DNA from: an uncultured Prevotellaceae bacterium
GTDB taxonomy: Bacteria > Bacteroidota > Bacteroidia > Bacteroidales > Bacteroidaceae
Length of the DNA stretch: 20,934 nucleotides
Assembly: GCA_902771155.1 (NCBI GenBank)
Contig: CACXVS010000047.1
Location: forward strand, 1-20,934
Reading direction: 5' to 3'
Shown in pieces: positions 1 through 6,904 of this stretch. The notes beneath the pieces were generated by a model that had not been told where the DNA came from, did not search any database, and was given only the letters and a program-made list of their open reading frames with translations. Every line of letters starts with the position of its first letter. Position 1 is the stretch's first letter. The position numbers and the translations under genes were made by a program.

Positions 1-56
1 ATTTTAAATGTTTAATTATTCTCGTTTGTCGTGGGGTTTTGTTCCTTTTGACATTG

Positions 57-88
57 CAAAGGTACGACGGATTTCGGCTCATTCCAAA
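57..88 (-). promoter_or_regulatory. Bacteroidota-type promoter reading left, out of the window
   Basis: On the minus strand TTTG (88-85) is followed after 20 bases by TACCTTTG (64-57), a full match to the TTTG-N19/20-TAnnTTTG consensus. No ATG lies in the remaining 56 bases on that strand, so the gene it serves must start beyond the left edge. It is divergent from the glycosyltransferase promoter at 223-230. Confidence 0.7.
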
Positions 89-115
89 CATTTTCCACTT
101 TTTCGTTCGCAATTG

Positions 116-176
116 TTGCGACACCAAAACAATTTTGCGACAAACCTCAGGCAAGCCCCTAAGATTTGTCGCAAAA
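116..176. promoter_or_regulatory. cluster of TTGCGACA half-sites, possible operator
   Basis: TTGCGACA occurs at 116-123 and 135-142, and its reverse complement at 167-174. The last two extend to a perfect 12-bp inverted repeat, TTTTGCGACAAA (133-144) and TTTGTCGCAAAA (165-176), with a 20-bp spacer, so centres are 32 bp apart, about three helical turns. The cluster lies between two divergent promoters (57-88 minus and 223-230 plus), where a regulator could act on both. The protein that might bind it is unknown. Confidence 0.4.
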
Positions 177-222
177 AGATGTTAAAAGAGAATATTTTAC
201 TAGGAATTCACACGATTTGCAC

Positions 223-230
223 TAACTTTG
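223..230 (+). promoter_or_regulatory. -7 box of the first glycosyltransferase gene
   Basis: TAACTTTG matches the TAnnTTTG consensus and is followed by CAGTC and then the ATG at 236. No TTTG is found at -33 spacing. The start codon is only 6 bases past the box, so the transcript would have almost no leader. Confidence 0.6.
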
Positions 231-235
231 CAGTC

Positions 236-973
236 ATGAAACGGATTGCGGTATTTTGCGTGACGTTCAACTCTGACAAGGAGTTGGAGAATTACAAGGC
301 CTCACTGCAGAAGGCTGTGGAGAAGGCTGAGGGCAAGGTGAGCCTTGACATCTTCGTGTCGCAGAACACCAAGGAAGACAACCCAGGCTATTTCGGCGGC
401 ATCAGGCGGGCGATGCTACAGACCGACGTTACGGCCTACGACTATGCCATCATCAGTAATGTAGATCTGACGGTGGAGGAAGACTTCTTCGCAAAGCTCG
501 CTGCCTACGACTGCACAGAGGATTCTGGCTGGATAGCCCCACAGATATGGTCGGCTCAGGAAGGCAGAGACCGTAATCCGAAAATCATGAGCCGCTATTC
601 GCTGAAAAAACTGAGGATCCTGAAGGCGATTTTCCATTTCCCGCCTGTCTGGGCTCTGAAACGTGCCATGACCTCCCGTCAGAAGAAAGGAGAGACCTAC
701 CCCGCTGGTGAGATCTACGGTGGACACGGATCGTTTATCATCCTGACAAAGCACTATTTCGAAAGATGTGGGGTGATCGACTACCCTGTGTTCCTGTTCT
801 GTGAGGAGATTTGGTTGGCAGAACAGTGCAAAAAGGCAGGACTGAAGGTGATATACGAACCCACCCTCATCGTGAGCGACGCAGAACACGCCTCCACGGG
901 TCGCATGAAACTCGGCTATTACTGCTCCCTCAACGAGAAAGCCCTCCAATATATCATCGATACTTTCTATTGA
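236..973 (+). CDS. family 2 glycosyltransferase
   Basis: Cytoplasmic glycosyltransferase of the GT2 (GT-A fold) type, 245 aa, expected to transfer a sugar from a nucleotide sugar to a growing surface glycan. The N-terminus MKRIAVFCVTFNSD is the usual first beta strand. An NVD motif (75-77, in SNVDLTVEEDFF) takes the place of the metal-binding DxD, and CEEIWLAEQCKKAG (189-202) resembles the acidic catalytic segment of rhamnosyltransferase-like GT2 proteins. The frame is open back to position 8, but the ATG at 236 is chosen because the GT fold begins there and the promoter box ends at 230. Its end overlaps the convergent beta-propeller gene by 7 bp. Donor sugar and acceptor cannot be read from sequence. 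Family assignment is fairly secure; a role in capsule/EPS synthesis is inferred from the genes to the right. Confidence 0.85.
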   Translation: MKRIAVFCVTFNSDKELENYKASLQKAVEKAEGKVSLDIFVSQNTKEDNPGYFGGIRRAMLQTDVTAYDYAIISNVDLTVEEDFFAKLAAYDCTEDSGWIAPQIWSAQEGRDRNPKIMSRYSLKKLRILKAIFHFPPVWALKRAMTSRQKKGETYPAGEIYGGHGSFIILTKHYFERCGVIDYPVFLFCEEIWLAEQCKKAGLKVIYEPTLIVSDAEHASTGRMKLGYYCSLNEKALQYIIDTFY

Positions 974-2211
974 ATCCGCATCACACAGAGACTACGACGA
1001 CCTGTATGGGTGGAATCGAATGATACCAGGGTGCCATCGGCACTGACACGGGGGTGCATGTCGCACTTCCAGTTATGGTCGATATCGGGATTCACAAATT
1101 GCTTCAGACTCTTCGCATCTGCCAACAATGACACTTCGTCGGTCTTGATATTGACCTTCCACAACTTGATATGACGGTATTTGTCGGGATATGTATCCAC
1201 GACAAAGGTATCATTGTCAATAAAGTGATGATGACCATCGGAGTTAAGTTGCGGGTAGCCACATCGTTTCCATTGGCGCATGGTGGGGTCGGAGAAGAAG
1301 ACGTGGGAGTCGATGTCCTCCATACGACAATAGGCCACGATGCCCCCCTGGGCATTCCAGATGTAATGAGACACCATGCCCGTAGTGGGCGATACATACA
1401 TCTCACGAGTCTCGAGATCGAGCACAACAAGACGGGTGTGCTTGAACGTACCCTTATACCAGCGATGAAGGAAAGCCACATAGTGCCCGCAGGGCGAGAA
1501 CTCCGTATGGGTGACGAAATGGAAGGTATCAGCCATCGAAGGCTCAGGTTGCAGGGCTGTAAGCTGTTCAAGACTGACAAGCATCTGGCGCTCATTCTTC
1601 GAGAGGTCAACAAGATAGAGGCCTGTAGAGGCAGGGGCATACTGATCGAGAAAGGCCTCATCGTCGCTAACGGCGTAGCCATAGCCCGGCATCAGTTTCT
1701 CTAAGCGCCCATAACTGAAAGAAGTGGCCCAAAGCCCATCGCCACTCACACTGTCGATAGGCCATCCGAGGAGGCGTTTATTGCCTGTAGCGACATCACA
1801 GATAGTGGCATTCAGCTTTTCTCCCTCGCACGTATTATAAATAAGGTGTGAATCATCGACCCACTGCAGACGGCAACCCTTGTGATAGTTCCAGGCACGG
1901 GTATAGTCCAGTGAGTGCCACTTGGCGTAGTTCTCACCAGTATAGTAGCCCACCTCCAAGGCATCGTCCTTCGTCGGCATGCGGAGGGGGATGGAGAGAC
2001 GACAGGCCAGAAGCCGGCGGTTATCGTCACTGAAGGGCTTCACGTCGTGGAATCCGAAGAAACTATCCTCCAAGACAATGGGTTCGTGAAGGAATCGCGA
2101 CTCATAGTTGGGCAACAGGTCATAGAAAGCCTGATAGATGTTACGGACGGCATCTTTCAGCAGATAATTATTCTTGACGCGCTGATAGACAAAAGCCTCT
2201 AATTTATTCAT
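967..2211 (-). CDS. TolB/PD40-like beta-propeller protein, function unknown
   Basis: 414 aa, no signal peptide and no membrane segment, so probably cytoplasmic. Repeated blade-like segments are visible: FSPCGHYVAFLHRW followed by RLVVLDLETREMYV, LWKVNIKTDEVSLL, and a last blade HPRVSADGTLVSFDS-THTGRRSLCVMRI. This pattern is that of PD40/TolB-type propellers and recalls oligogalacturonate lyases, whose final blade has a similar HP-x-SxDG signature. Histidines that could bind metal occur near the end (DGHHHF and DHNWKCDMHP), but I cannot confirm catalytic residues. The ATG at 2211 is used because the in-frame upstream ATG at 2232 lies inside the promoter box (2237-2230). The gene stands between two glycosyltransferase genes and runs against them, which suggests a link to glycan metabolism. 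It may bind or modify a sugar polymer or be purely structural; the propeller fold is more certain than any role. Confidence 0.7.
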   Translation of the reverse strand: MNKLEAFVYQRVKNNYLLKDAVRNIYQAFYDLLPNYESRFLHEPIVLEDSFFGFHDVKPFSDDNRRLLACRLSIPLRMPTKDDALEVGYYTGENYAKWHSLDYTRAWNYHKGCRLQWVDDSHLIYNTCEGEKLNATICDVATGNKRLLGWPIDSVSGDGLWATSFSYGRLEKLMPGYGYAVSDDEAFLDQYAPASTGLYLVDLSKNERQMLVSLEQLTALQPEPSMADTFHFVTHTEFSPCGHYVAFLHRWYKGTFKHTRLVVLDLETREMYVSPTTGMVSHYIWNAQGGIVAYCRMEDIDSHVFFSDPTMRQWKRCGYPQLNSDGHHHFIDNDTFVVDTYPDKYRHIKLWKVNIKTDEVSLLADAKSLKQFVNPDIDHNWKCDMHPRVSADGTLVSFDSTHTGRRSLCVMRIQ

Positions 2212-2229
2212 TTCGCTTGATTTTTGGTG

Positions 2230-2237
2230 CAAAAGTA
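2230..2237 (-). promoter_or_regulatory. -7 box of the beta-propeller gene
   Basis: The minus strand reads TACTTTTG, matching TAnnTTTG, 18 bases before the ATG at 2211. It overlaps the alternative ATG at 2232 and so rules that start out. It is divergent from the box at 2280-2287 with 42 bp between them. Confidence 0.6.
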
Positions 2238-2279
2238 CAAAAAAAAAACAAAAGGTGCGTATATCTGAAATAAATATCG

Positions 2280-2287
2280 TACCTTTG
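2280..2287 (+). promoter_or_regulatory. -7 box of the capsule operon
   Basis: TACCTTTG followed by CAC, a full match to the -7 consensus, 33 bases before the ATG at 2321. It probably drives the four-gene run from 2321 to 5703. No good -33 TTTG is present at the expected spacing, which may mean activation is needed. Confidence 0.65.
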
Positions 2288-2288
2288 C

Positions 2289-2307
2289 ACCCTGAATTTT
2301 TCAGGGT
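2289..2307 (+). repeat. perfect hairpin at the transcription start of the capsule operon
   Basis: ACCCTGAA (2289-2296), loop TTT, then TTCAGGGT (2300-2307): an 8-bp perfect inverted repeat starting two bases past the -7 box. The leader RNA would begin within or at this hairpin and end 13 bases later at the ATG. It could be a 5' stabilising hairpin or an operator; no T run follows, so it is not a terminator. Confidence 0.5.
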
Positions 2308-2320
2308 TTGAGAATAAGTT

Positions 2321-3127
2321 ATGAGTCAGGATTTAGTTTCAGTCATCATGCCAACGTTCAATGCGGGCCGATTCTTATCGAGCAGCATTGATAGCATATT
2401 GGCTCAAACCTACTCAAATCTAGAGTTGATTATCTCTGACGACGGCTCCACAGACCCTCAGACTATCAGCACCTTGAAGTACTATGCTGCCAAGGATGAG
2501 CGCGTGAAGGTGAAGTTCCTCGAGAAGAACCACGGTCCCGGCTTTGCCAGAAACGAGGCTATCGAGCGCGCCCAGGGAAGGTATATCGCCTTCTGCGACA
2601 GCGACGACCGCTGGTTTCCCGATAAACTGGAGAAGCAGTTGGCCCTGATGCTGGCCAGAGACTGTGCCCTAGTGTGCTCGTCTTACATCATCTGCGACGA
2701 CAACGACAAAGAGACGGGTATTAACCTGGCACCGCCAAGGATTTCGTTCCAGATGCTGAAGCGCGACAACAAGATCGGGTGTTCGACAGCAATGTACGAT
2801 ATCCAGAAGTTAGGGCAGAAGTTCATGATGCCCGACCTTCGTAAGCGCCAGGACTGGGGACTCTTCCTCACCATCATCAAGAAGTGCAGGATGGCCTATG
2901 CCATTGAGTATCCCCTCGCCTACTACCGGAATCGCAGGAAATCTGTTTCCAGTAATAAGTTGTCGTTGGTAAAATACAACATCAGGGTTTATGAGAAAGT
3001 GCTGGGTTTTTCGAGAATAAAGGCATATTTGTATTTCTTGTTCCTCTTCCTTCCCACCTATTATATTAAGGTTCAGAAAAGGAAAATGGACAGCAAGCGA
3101 TATTTAGAGAAGAAATTAATGCCATAA
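2321..3127 (+). CDS. family 2 glycosyltransferase, WcaA-like
   Basis: 268 aa, classic GT2 enzyme transferring a sugar from a nucleotide-sugar donor to a lipid-linked glycan on the cytoplasmic face. Seen: VSVIMPTFNAGRFLSSSIDSIL at the N-terminus, the nucleotide-binding SDDGSTD (39-45), the metal-binding DSDD (93-96, in FCDSDDRWFPDKLEKQ), and RKRQDWGLF in the acceptor half, the usual ExD/QxW-like region. The C-terminal stretch about 225-250 (YLYFLFLFLPTYY) is hydrophobic and probably sits in or on the membrane. First gene of the operon with the sugar transferase 56 bp downstream. The linkage formed is not predictable. Family assignment is secure; the sugar is unknown. Confidence 0.92.
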   Translation: MSQDLVSVIMPTFNAGRFLSSSIDSILAQTYSNLELIISDDGSTDPQTISTLKYYAAKDERVKVKFLEKNHGPGFARNEAIERAQGRYIAFCDSDDRWFPDKLEKQLALMLARDCALVCSSYIICDDNDKETGINLAPPRISFQMLKRDNKIGCSTAMYDIQKLGQKFMMPDLRKRQDWGLFLTIIKKCRMAYAIEYPLAYYRNRRKSVSSNKLSLVKYNIRVYEKVLGFSRIKAYLYFLFLFLPTYYIKVQKRKMDSKRYLEKKLMP

Positions 3128-3183
3128 CACACAATAATAACCATTTTTCTACGTTTAGGAAAGAAAAAACGGCTTATCGATAC

Positions 3184-3813
3184 ATGACTACCCCCAAAGA
3201 GAAGGTCCAATCTGCAGGGATGGGCCACATTCAGAATAGCATCAAAAGGGCGATAGACCTTTTGGTAGCTGTTTTTTCTATCATCATATTCTCCCCCCTC
3301 ATCGGTATTTGCTTTGTCGCCATCAAACTGGAAGATGGCGGTCCGGCTTTCTTCAGTCAAGAACGCATAGGCCGACATGGCAAACCTTTCAACATCTACA
3401 AGTTCCGCAGTATGGAGGTGGATGCCGAGAAAGAGGGTCCGCTGTTGTACCAGCATGAGAACGACCAGAGAATCACCCGTGTTGGCAAATTCCTGAGAAA
3501 CCACCATCTGGATGAACTTCCCCAGCTATGGAACGTAGTGAAGGGCGATATGGCCTTTATCGGTCCAAGACCAGAGCGCAAATTCTTCATCGACCAGATT
3601 ATGGAGCACGATCCACGTTACGAACAGCTCTACGTGCTCAGACCAGGCGTAACCAGCTATGCCACCCTGCATAATGGCTATACCGACACCATGGAGAAGA
3701 TGCTGAGACGACTGGAGATGGATCTGTACTATCTAGAACACCAGTCGCTGTGGATGGATATCAAAATTCTGTGGTACACTTTTGCCAATATCGTTTCAGG
3801 AAGGATATTCTAA
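3184..3813 (+). CDS. polyprenyl-phosphate sugar-1-phosphate transferase (bacterial sugar transferase family)
   Basis: 209 aa monotopic phosphoglycosyl transferase related to PglC and the catalytic end of WcaJ. It moves a sugar-1-phosphate from a UDP sugar to undecaprenyl phosphate and so starts the lipid-linked repeat unit. Seen in order: a basic N-terminus, a single re-entrant hydrophobic helix (about 23-48), KFRSM (73-77), LDELPQLWNVVKGDM (109-123) with the catalytic Asp-Glu pair at 110-111, GPRPE (127-131), and LRPGVTSYATLHNG near 152. The length fits the short PglC-like class without the WcaJ N-terminal half. The wzi-like gene starts 11 bp after its stop. Its presence shows that this locus can initiate its own glycan. 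The sugar (for example glucose, galactose, bacillosamine or fucosamine type) cannot be told from sequence. Confidence 0.93.
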   Translation: MTTPKEKVQSAGMGHIQNSIKRAIDLLVAVFSIIIFSPLIGICFVAIKLEDGGPAFFSQERIGRHGKPFNIYKFRSMEVDAEKEGPLLYQHENDQRITRVGKFLRNHHLDELPQLWNVVKGDMAFIGPRPERKFFIDQIMEHDPRYEQLYVLRPGVTSYATLHNGYTDTMEKMLRRLEMDLYYLEHQSLWMDIKILWYTFANIVSGRIF

Positions 3814-3824
3814 TAAGTCTCCCC

Positions 3825-5324
3825 ATGAGATATCTGAACATTATAATCTTTGTAGCCTCTCTCTTGTGCAGTGCTCACATCGACGCACAAGACTCCCTGG
3901 CAACACGAATCACATTCGATCTGACGGCAGAGACAGCAGTGGGCTCAGGCGACTATACGGCATCACTGCTGACAGAGAACCGCCACCACGTGCTGGCAAC
4001 TCGTCCTAACACGGCTTATCTGCGTGGAGCCGTCAATCTGGAGCACTCGTTCAATCAAGACCTGACACTCTCTGGGGCTGTCGATGCCATCGGCTCCGTA
4101 CATGCCGACCATAAGATGTATCTCCAGCAGTGCTACCTGAACCTGAAATGGAAGGGATTCTTCCTGGAGGCTGGTAGTCGGGAGGAGAAACAAGTGATCC
4201 GTGATAATCTGCTCTCTACAGGTTCATTTGCCAAGGGTACGAATGCCAAACCCATCCCACAGGTACACTTTGGCACCAACGATTTCTGGACAGTACCTTA
4301 CACAAAAGACTGGCTTCAGGTGAATTTCGACTTCGGCTATGGCAAATTCATGGATAACGCCTACCGCGAGGATCAATTTAATGACAACGAGATAAACAGG
4401 ACCTATGCCAAGGGCATCTGGTATCACCAGAAACACCTGTACCTGCGCAGTAATCCTGAAAAGCCCCTCTTTGTCACCATTGGCATTGAACATGTGGTGC
4501 AGTTTGGTGGCGAAAAGTTCAGATATGTGGATGGAAAAGTGGTGGGCAATAAGAAATCATTGGACCTGAAATCATTCTGGAAGGTGATTCTGCCAGGAGG
4601 CGACAGCCAATATTTCGAGAACGATGCCATGGAAGACTGGGTGTGGGGTAACCATATCGGTTCGATGACAGTTCAGATAGGCTGGAACATCAATAAGGAC
4701 CATCAGGTACAGGCTTATCTGGACAATATCTTCGAAGACGGCTCAGGTATCCGTAAGGGTAACGGCTGGGACGGTCTTTGGGGACTGGAGTACCACAACA
4801 AGGCTGCTGGCAGACAATATGTACGTGGTGTCGTGGCAGAATATTTCCAGAGCACCAACCAGTCAGGACCTTTGCATTGGGACAGAGGAGACTACCCGAA
4901 GCCCATCCGTGATCAGATTACAGACCTCGTGACGGGTAAGGACGATTATTATAATCACTCTTTCTACCGCAGTTACACACATTACGGCATGACCCCAGGT
5001 AATCCACTGATCACCTCTCCCATCTATAATCAAGACGGATTCTCTACGTTCACCGACAACCGTGTAAAAGCATGGAATCTGGGTGTTAACGGTGAGATTA
5101 CAGACCACATCTCCTATCTTGTGAAGGGTTCCTACCGTGAGGGCTGGGGTACGTATGATGTGCCCTTAGCCTCCAAGCACCACTCTTTCGATGCACTGTT
5201 ACAAGGCATCTACCACATAGGTCCCTGGCAGTTCAGTGCGGCCTACGCCTTCGACAAGGGAAACATTTTCGGAGATTGCTCTACATTTGACTTCAAAATC
5301 GGTTATCATGGCAAGATACTTTAA
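3825..5324 (+). CDS. Wzi-like capsule assembly outer-membrane protein
   Basis: 499 aa. A signal peptide is clear (hydrophobic IIIFVASLLCSA, likely cleavage after HIDA before QDSLA), then a long series of alternating beta strands with many aromatic residues, as in outer-membrane barrels. Segments such as FGTNDFWTVPYTKDWLQVNF, YGKFMDNAY, HLYLRSNPEKPLFVTIGIEH and AYAFDKGN are characteristic of the Bacteroidota branch of the Wzi family. In enteric bacteria Wzi is a surface lectin that attaches capsule; the same role is inferred here. The ATG at 3825 is preferred over the longer frame starting at 3750 because the signal peptide begins there and 3750 lies within the sugar transferase gene. The 3' end overlaps the lipoprotein start by 17 bp. 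Confidence 0.88.
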   Translation: MRYLNIIIFVASLLCSAHIDAQDSLATRITFDLTAETAVGSGDYTASLLTENRHHVLATRPNTAYLRGAVNLEHSFNQDLTLSGAVDAIGSVHADHKMYLQQCYLNLKWKGFFLEAGSREEKQVIRDNLLSTGSFAKGTNAKPIPQVHFGTNDFWTVPYTKDWLQVNFDFGYGKFMDNAYREDQFNDNEINRTYAKGIWYHQKHLYLRSNPEKPLFVTIGIEHVVQFGGEKFRYVDGKVVGNKKSLDLKSFWKVILPGGDSQYFENDAMEDWVWGNHIGSMTVQIGWNINKDHQVQAYLDNIFEDGSGIRKGNGWDGLWGLEYHNKAAGRQYVRGVVAEYFQSTNQSGPLHWDRGDYPKPIRDQITDLVTGKDDYYNHSFYRSYTHYGMTPGNPLITSPIYNQDGFSTFTDNRVKAWNLGVNGEITDHISYLVKGSYREGWGTYDVPLASKHHSFDALLQGIYHIGPWQFSAAYAFDKGNIFGDCSTFDFKIGYHGKIL

Positions 5325-5703
5325 ATTTATACCATTTTACCTTTTTACCCTCCTACTCTTCTCTTGTCAGGAGGGACGAGAGGCTGGCGACCTGTTGGGA
5401 CAATGGCGCATGAAAGGCTCTGATACAAGTTTTATCAGTTTCTCTGGTACCGTCACCTTGTTTCGCAACACTGCTGTTATCGATCTGGCGAAAGGTCAGA
5501 CCTACGGTAATTTCCAGCACATCGGTGATAGTCTGTTTATCCAGTGCTACTCTGCCAAAGGTGAGGCATCCGACACCATCAACGTCGAAAACATCTTTGG
5601 TTTCAAGCCTTTCAACAACATCCGACTGAAGATTGTAACCCTCGACAACGACCATCTGGTGCTGAGCAAAGAGAGCCAGACCTGGACTCTCGAGAAGTAT
5701 TAA
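5308..5703 (+). CDS. small lipocalin-like lipoprotein, last gene of the capsule operon
   Basis: 131 aa with a lipoprotein signal: hydrophobic YLFTLLLFS followed by the lipidated Cys at residue 20, then a short QEGREAG linker. The mature part is a series of short beta strands (LLGQWRMKG, FISFSGTVTLF, LVLSKESQTWTLEKY) beginning with the GxW motif seen in lipocalin-like lipoproteins of Bacteroidota. The ATG at 5308 lies within the end of the wzi-like gene (17-bp overlap), so translation is probably coupled. A longer in-frame start at 5236 would bury the signal peptide and is rejected. No residue after Cys20 signals a particular membrane; outer-membrane placement and work with the Wzi-like barrel are inferences. 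Specific function unknown. Confidence 0.75.
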   Translation: MARYFKFIPFYLFTLLLFSCQEGREAGDLLGQWRMKGSDTSFISFSGTVTLFRNTAVIDLAKGQTYGNFQHIGDSLFIQCYSAKGEASDTINVENIFGFKPFNNIRLKIVTLDNDHLVLSKESQTWTLEKY

Positions 5704-5739
5704 AAACCAAGGTTTTAAGCAACTAAGATTGATAAATAG

Positions 5740-5775
5740 GGATTTCCCCCAAGGTGTTTAGGGGAAATCCTTTTT
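5740..5775 (+). terminator. rho-independent terminator of the capsule operon
   Basis: GGATTTCCCC (5740-5749), an 11-base loop, GGGGAAATCC (5761-5770), a perfect 10-bp stem, then TTTTT (5771-5775). It follows the lipoprotein stop by 36 bp and precedes the next promoter box at 5795. Confidence 0.93.
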
Positions 5776-5794
5776 ATATCCCTCTATTTTGTTC

Positions 5795-5802
5795 TATCTT
5801 TG
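5795..5802 (+). promoter_or_regulatory. -7 box of the His/Gly/Ser-rich protein gene
   Basis: TATCTTTG followed by CAG, a full match to the consensus, 48 bases before the ATG at 5851 and just downstream of the preceding terminator. The -33 position holds only a T run (5771-5775). Confidence 0.65.
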
Positions 5803-5850
5803 CAGCGTGAAACAAACAAAGAATGTCTAACAGTTTAAAACGATACGATT

Positions 5851-6903
5851 ATGAAGAAGTTGTTTTTCGCACTGATGATGATGGTAGTTGGAACTACTGC
5901 CAACGCCATGAGCTATGAGCAGGCTCGCAATGAGGCCCTGTTCCTGACCGACAAGATGGCTTACGAGCTGAATCTGACTGACGAGCAGTACGAGGCAGCC
6001 TACGAGATCAATCTCGACTATCTGATGGGTGTTACAGGACGTGCAGACGTGTTTGGCACCTACTGGGAGCGTCGTAACCTCGACTTGAGCTATATTCTTT
6101 TCGACTGGCAGTGGAATGCCTTTGTAGCCGCCAGCTATTTCTATCGCCCACTCTACTGGGAGGCTGGTTACTGGCACTTCGGCATCTACCTGCGCTACCC
6201 GCATCGTGACTACTTCTACTTCGGGCGTCCCCACTTCTATGCCACCTATCGTGGTGCTCACGCCTGGCACCGTCATGGAGGTCATGGGTACTACCATGGA
6301 CACAGCAACCACTATCGCAGACACCATGATCATCATGTAGGTATGCATGATCGCTGGGACCGTGGTGACTTCCGTGGACCTCGCAACAGCTCTACCAGAG
6401 TGACTGGCCATCATGATGGACGTCGTGACAATAGGAATTTCGATAATCGCGACAATCGTCAGAGGGATCATCGTAACAATGGCAATGGAAACTTCAATGG
6501 TCGCAGAGACGGACATAATAATGGTGGCAGCATGGGCAACCATCGTGGTAACTCAAGCCTACAGTCAACACCTCAGTCTCGTATGGGCAACCAGAACCGT
6601 GTCACTGACAGAGGCCGTGTGGTAAACATGGGAGGCTCTCGCAATAGCAGCACGTCTCACAGCAGTGGCATCTCTCATGGAGGTTCACGCAGTGGAGGTT
6701 CGTTCAGTGGTGGCTCTCGTGGCAGCGTTTCTCACAGCAGTGGCATCTCTCATGGTAGTTCACGCAGTGGAGGTTCGTTCAGCGGTTCCCGTGGCAGCGT
6801 TTCTCACAGCAGTGGTTCTCGTGGTGGATTCTCTCATGGTGGTGGAAGCCATGGCGGTTCTCACAGTAGTGGAGGCTCACACGGACATGGCGGACGCCGT
6901 TAA
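5851..6903 (+). CDS. secreted His/Gly/Ser/Arg-rich low-complexity protein
   Basis: 350 aa, not assigned to a named family. A signal peptide (MKKLFFALMMMVVGTTANA, cleavage before MSYEQ) directs export. Residues 20-65 are a helical segment (ARNEALFLTDKMAYELNLTDEQYEAAYEI). Residues 70-135 are extremely rich in Tyr, Trp and Phe (FDWQWNAFVAASYFYRPLYW). From about 135 the protein is low complexity: first His/Arg/Asn/Gly (HRHGGHGYYHGH), then Ser/Gly/His. The Ser/Gly/His part holds tandem units, about 25 and 24 residues, of the form SHSSGISHGxSRSGGSFSG. The tail should be disordered, strongly basic and able to bind metal or polyanions such as nucleic acid or capsule. It ends 1 bp from the convergent phosphatase gene. 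Function unknown; a cell-surface or periplasmic role is inferred. Confidence 0.85.
   Translation: MKKLFFALMMMVVGTTANAMSYEQARNEALFLTDKMAYELNLTDEQYEAAYEINLDYLMGVTGRADVFGTYWERRNLDLSYILFDWQWNAFVAASYFYRPLYWEAGYWHFGIYLRYPHRDYFYFGRPHFYATYRGAHAWHRHGGHGYYHGHSNHYRRHHDHHVGMHDRWDRGDFRGPRNSSTRVTGHHDGRRDNRNFDNRDNRQRDHRNNGNGNFNGRRDGHNNGGSMGNHRGNSSLQSTPQSRMGNQNRVTDRGRVVNMGGSRNSSTSHSSGISHGGSRSGGSFSGGSRGSVSHSSGISHGSSRSGGSFSGSRGSVSHSSGSRGGFSHGGGSHGGSHSSGGSHGHGGRR
6655..6836 (+). repeat. tandem coding repeat of 75 and 72 bp plus a partial third copy
   Basis: Units begin with TCTCACAGCAGTGG at 6655, 6730 and 6802. The first is 75 bp, the second 72 bp, the difference being one codon in the SGGSRG/SGSRG stretch; the third diverges after about 15 bases. 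Near identity at DNA level points to recent duplication and to a length that may vary between strains. Confidence 0.85.
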
Positions 6904-6904
6904 G

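Noticed and set aside
8..235. N-terminal extension of the first glycosyltransferase from the ATG at 8
   Set aside because: The 76 extra residues look like no domain, the stretch holds operator-like repeats and promoters, and the GT2 fold starts at the ATG at 236.
2212..2232. Longer start (MHQKSSE) for the beta-propeller protein
   Set aside because: That ATG overlaps the TACTTTTG promoter box, so it would not be transcribed from it.
3750..3824. Longer start of the wzi-like gene within the sugar transferase gene
   Set aside because: It would put 25 residues before a clear signal peptide.
5827..6543. Minus-strand 238-aa open frame rich in Val, Thr, Ile and Met
   Set aside because: It is the antisense of the low-complexity His-rich gene; its composition mirrors that repeat and it lacks a promoter.
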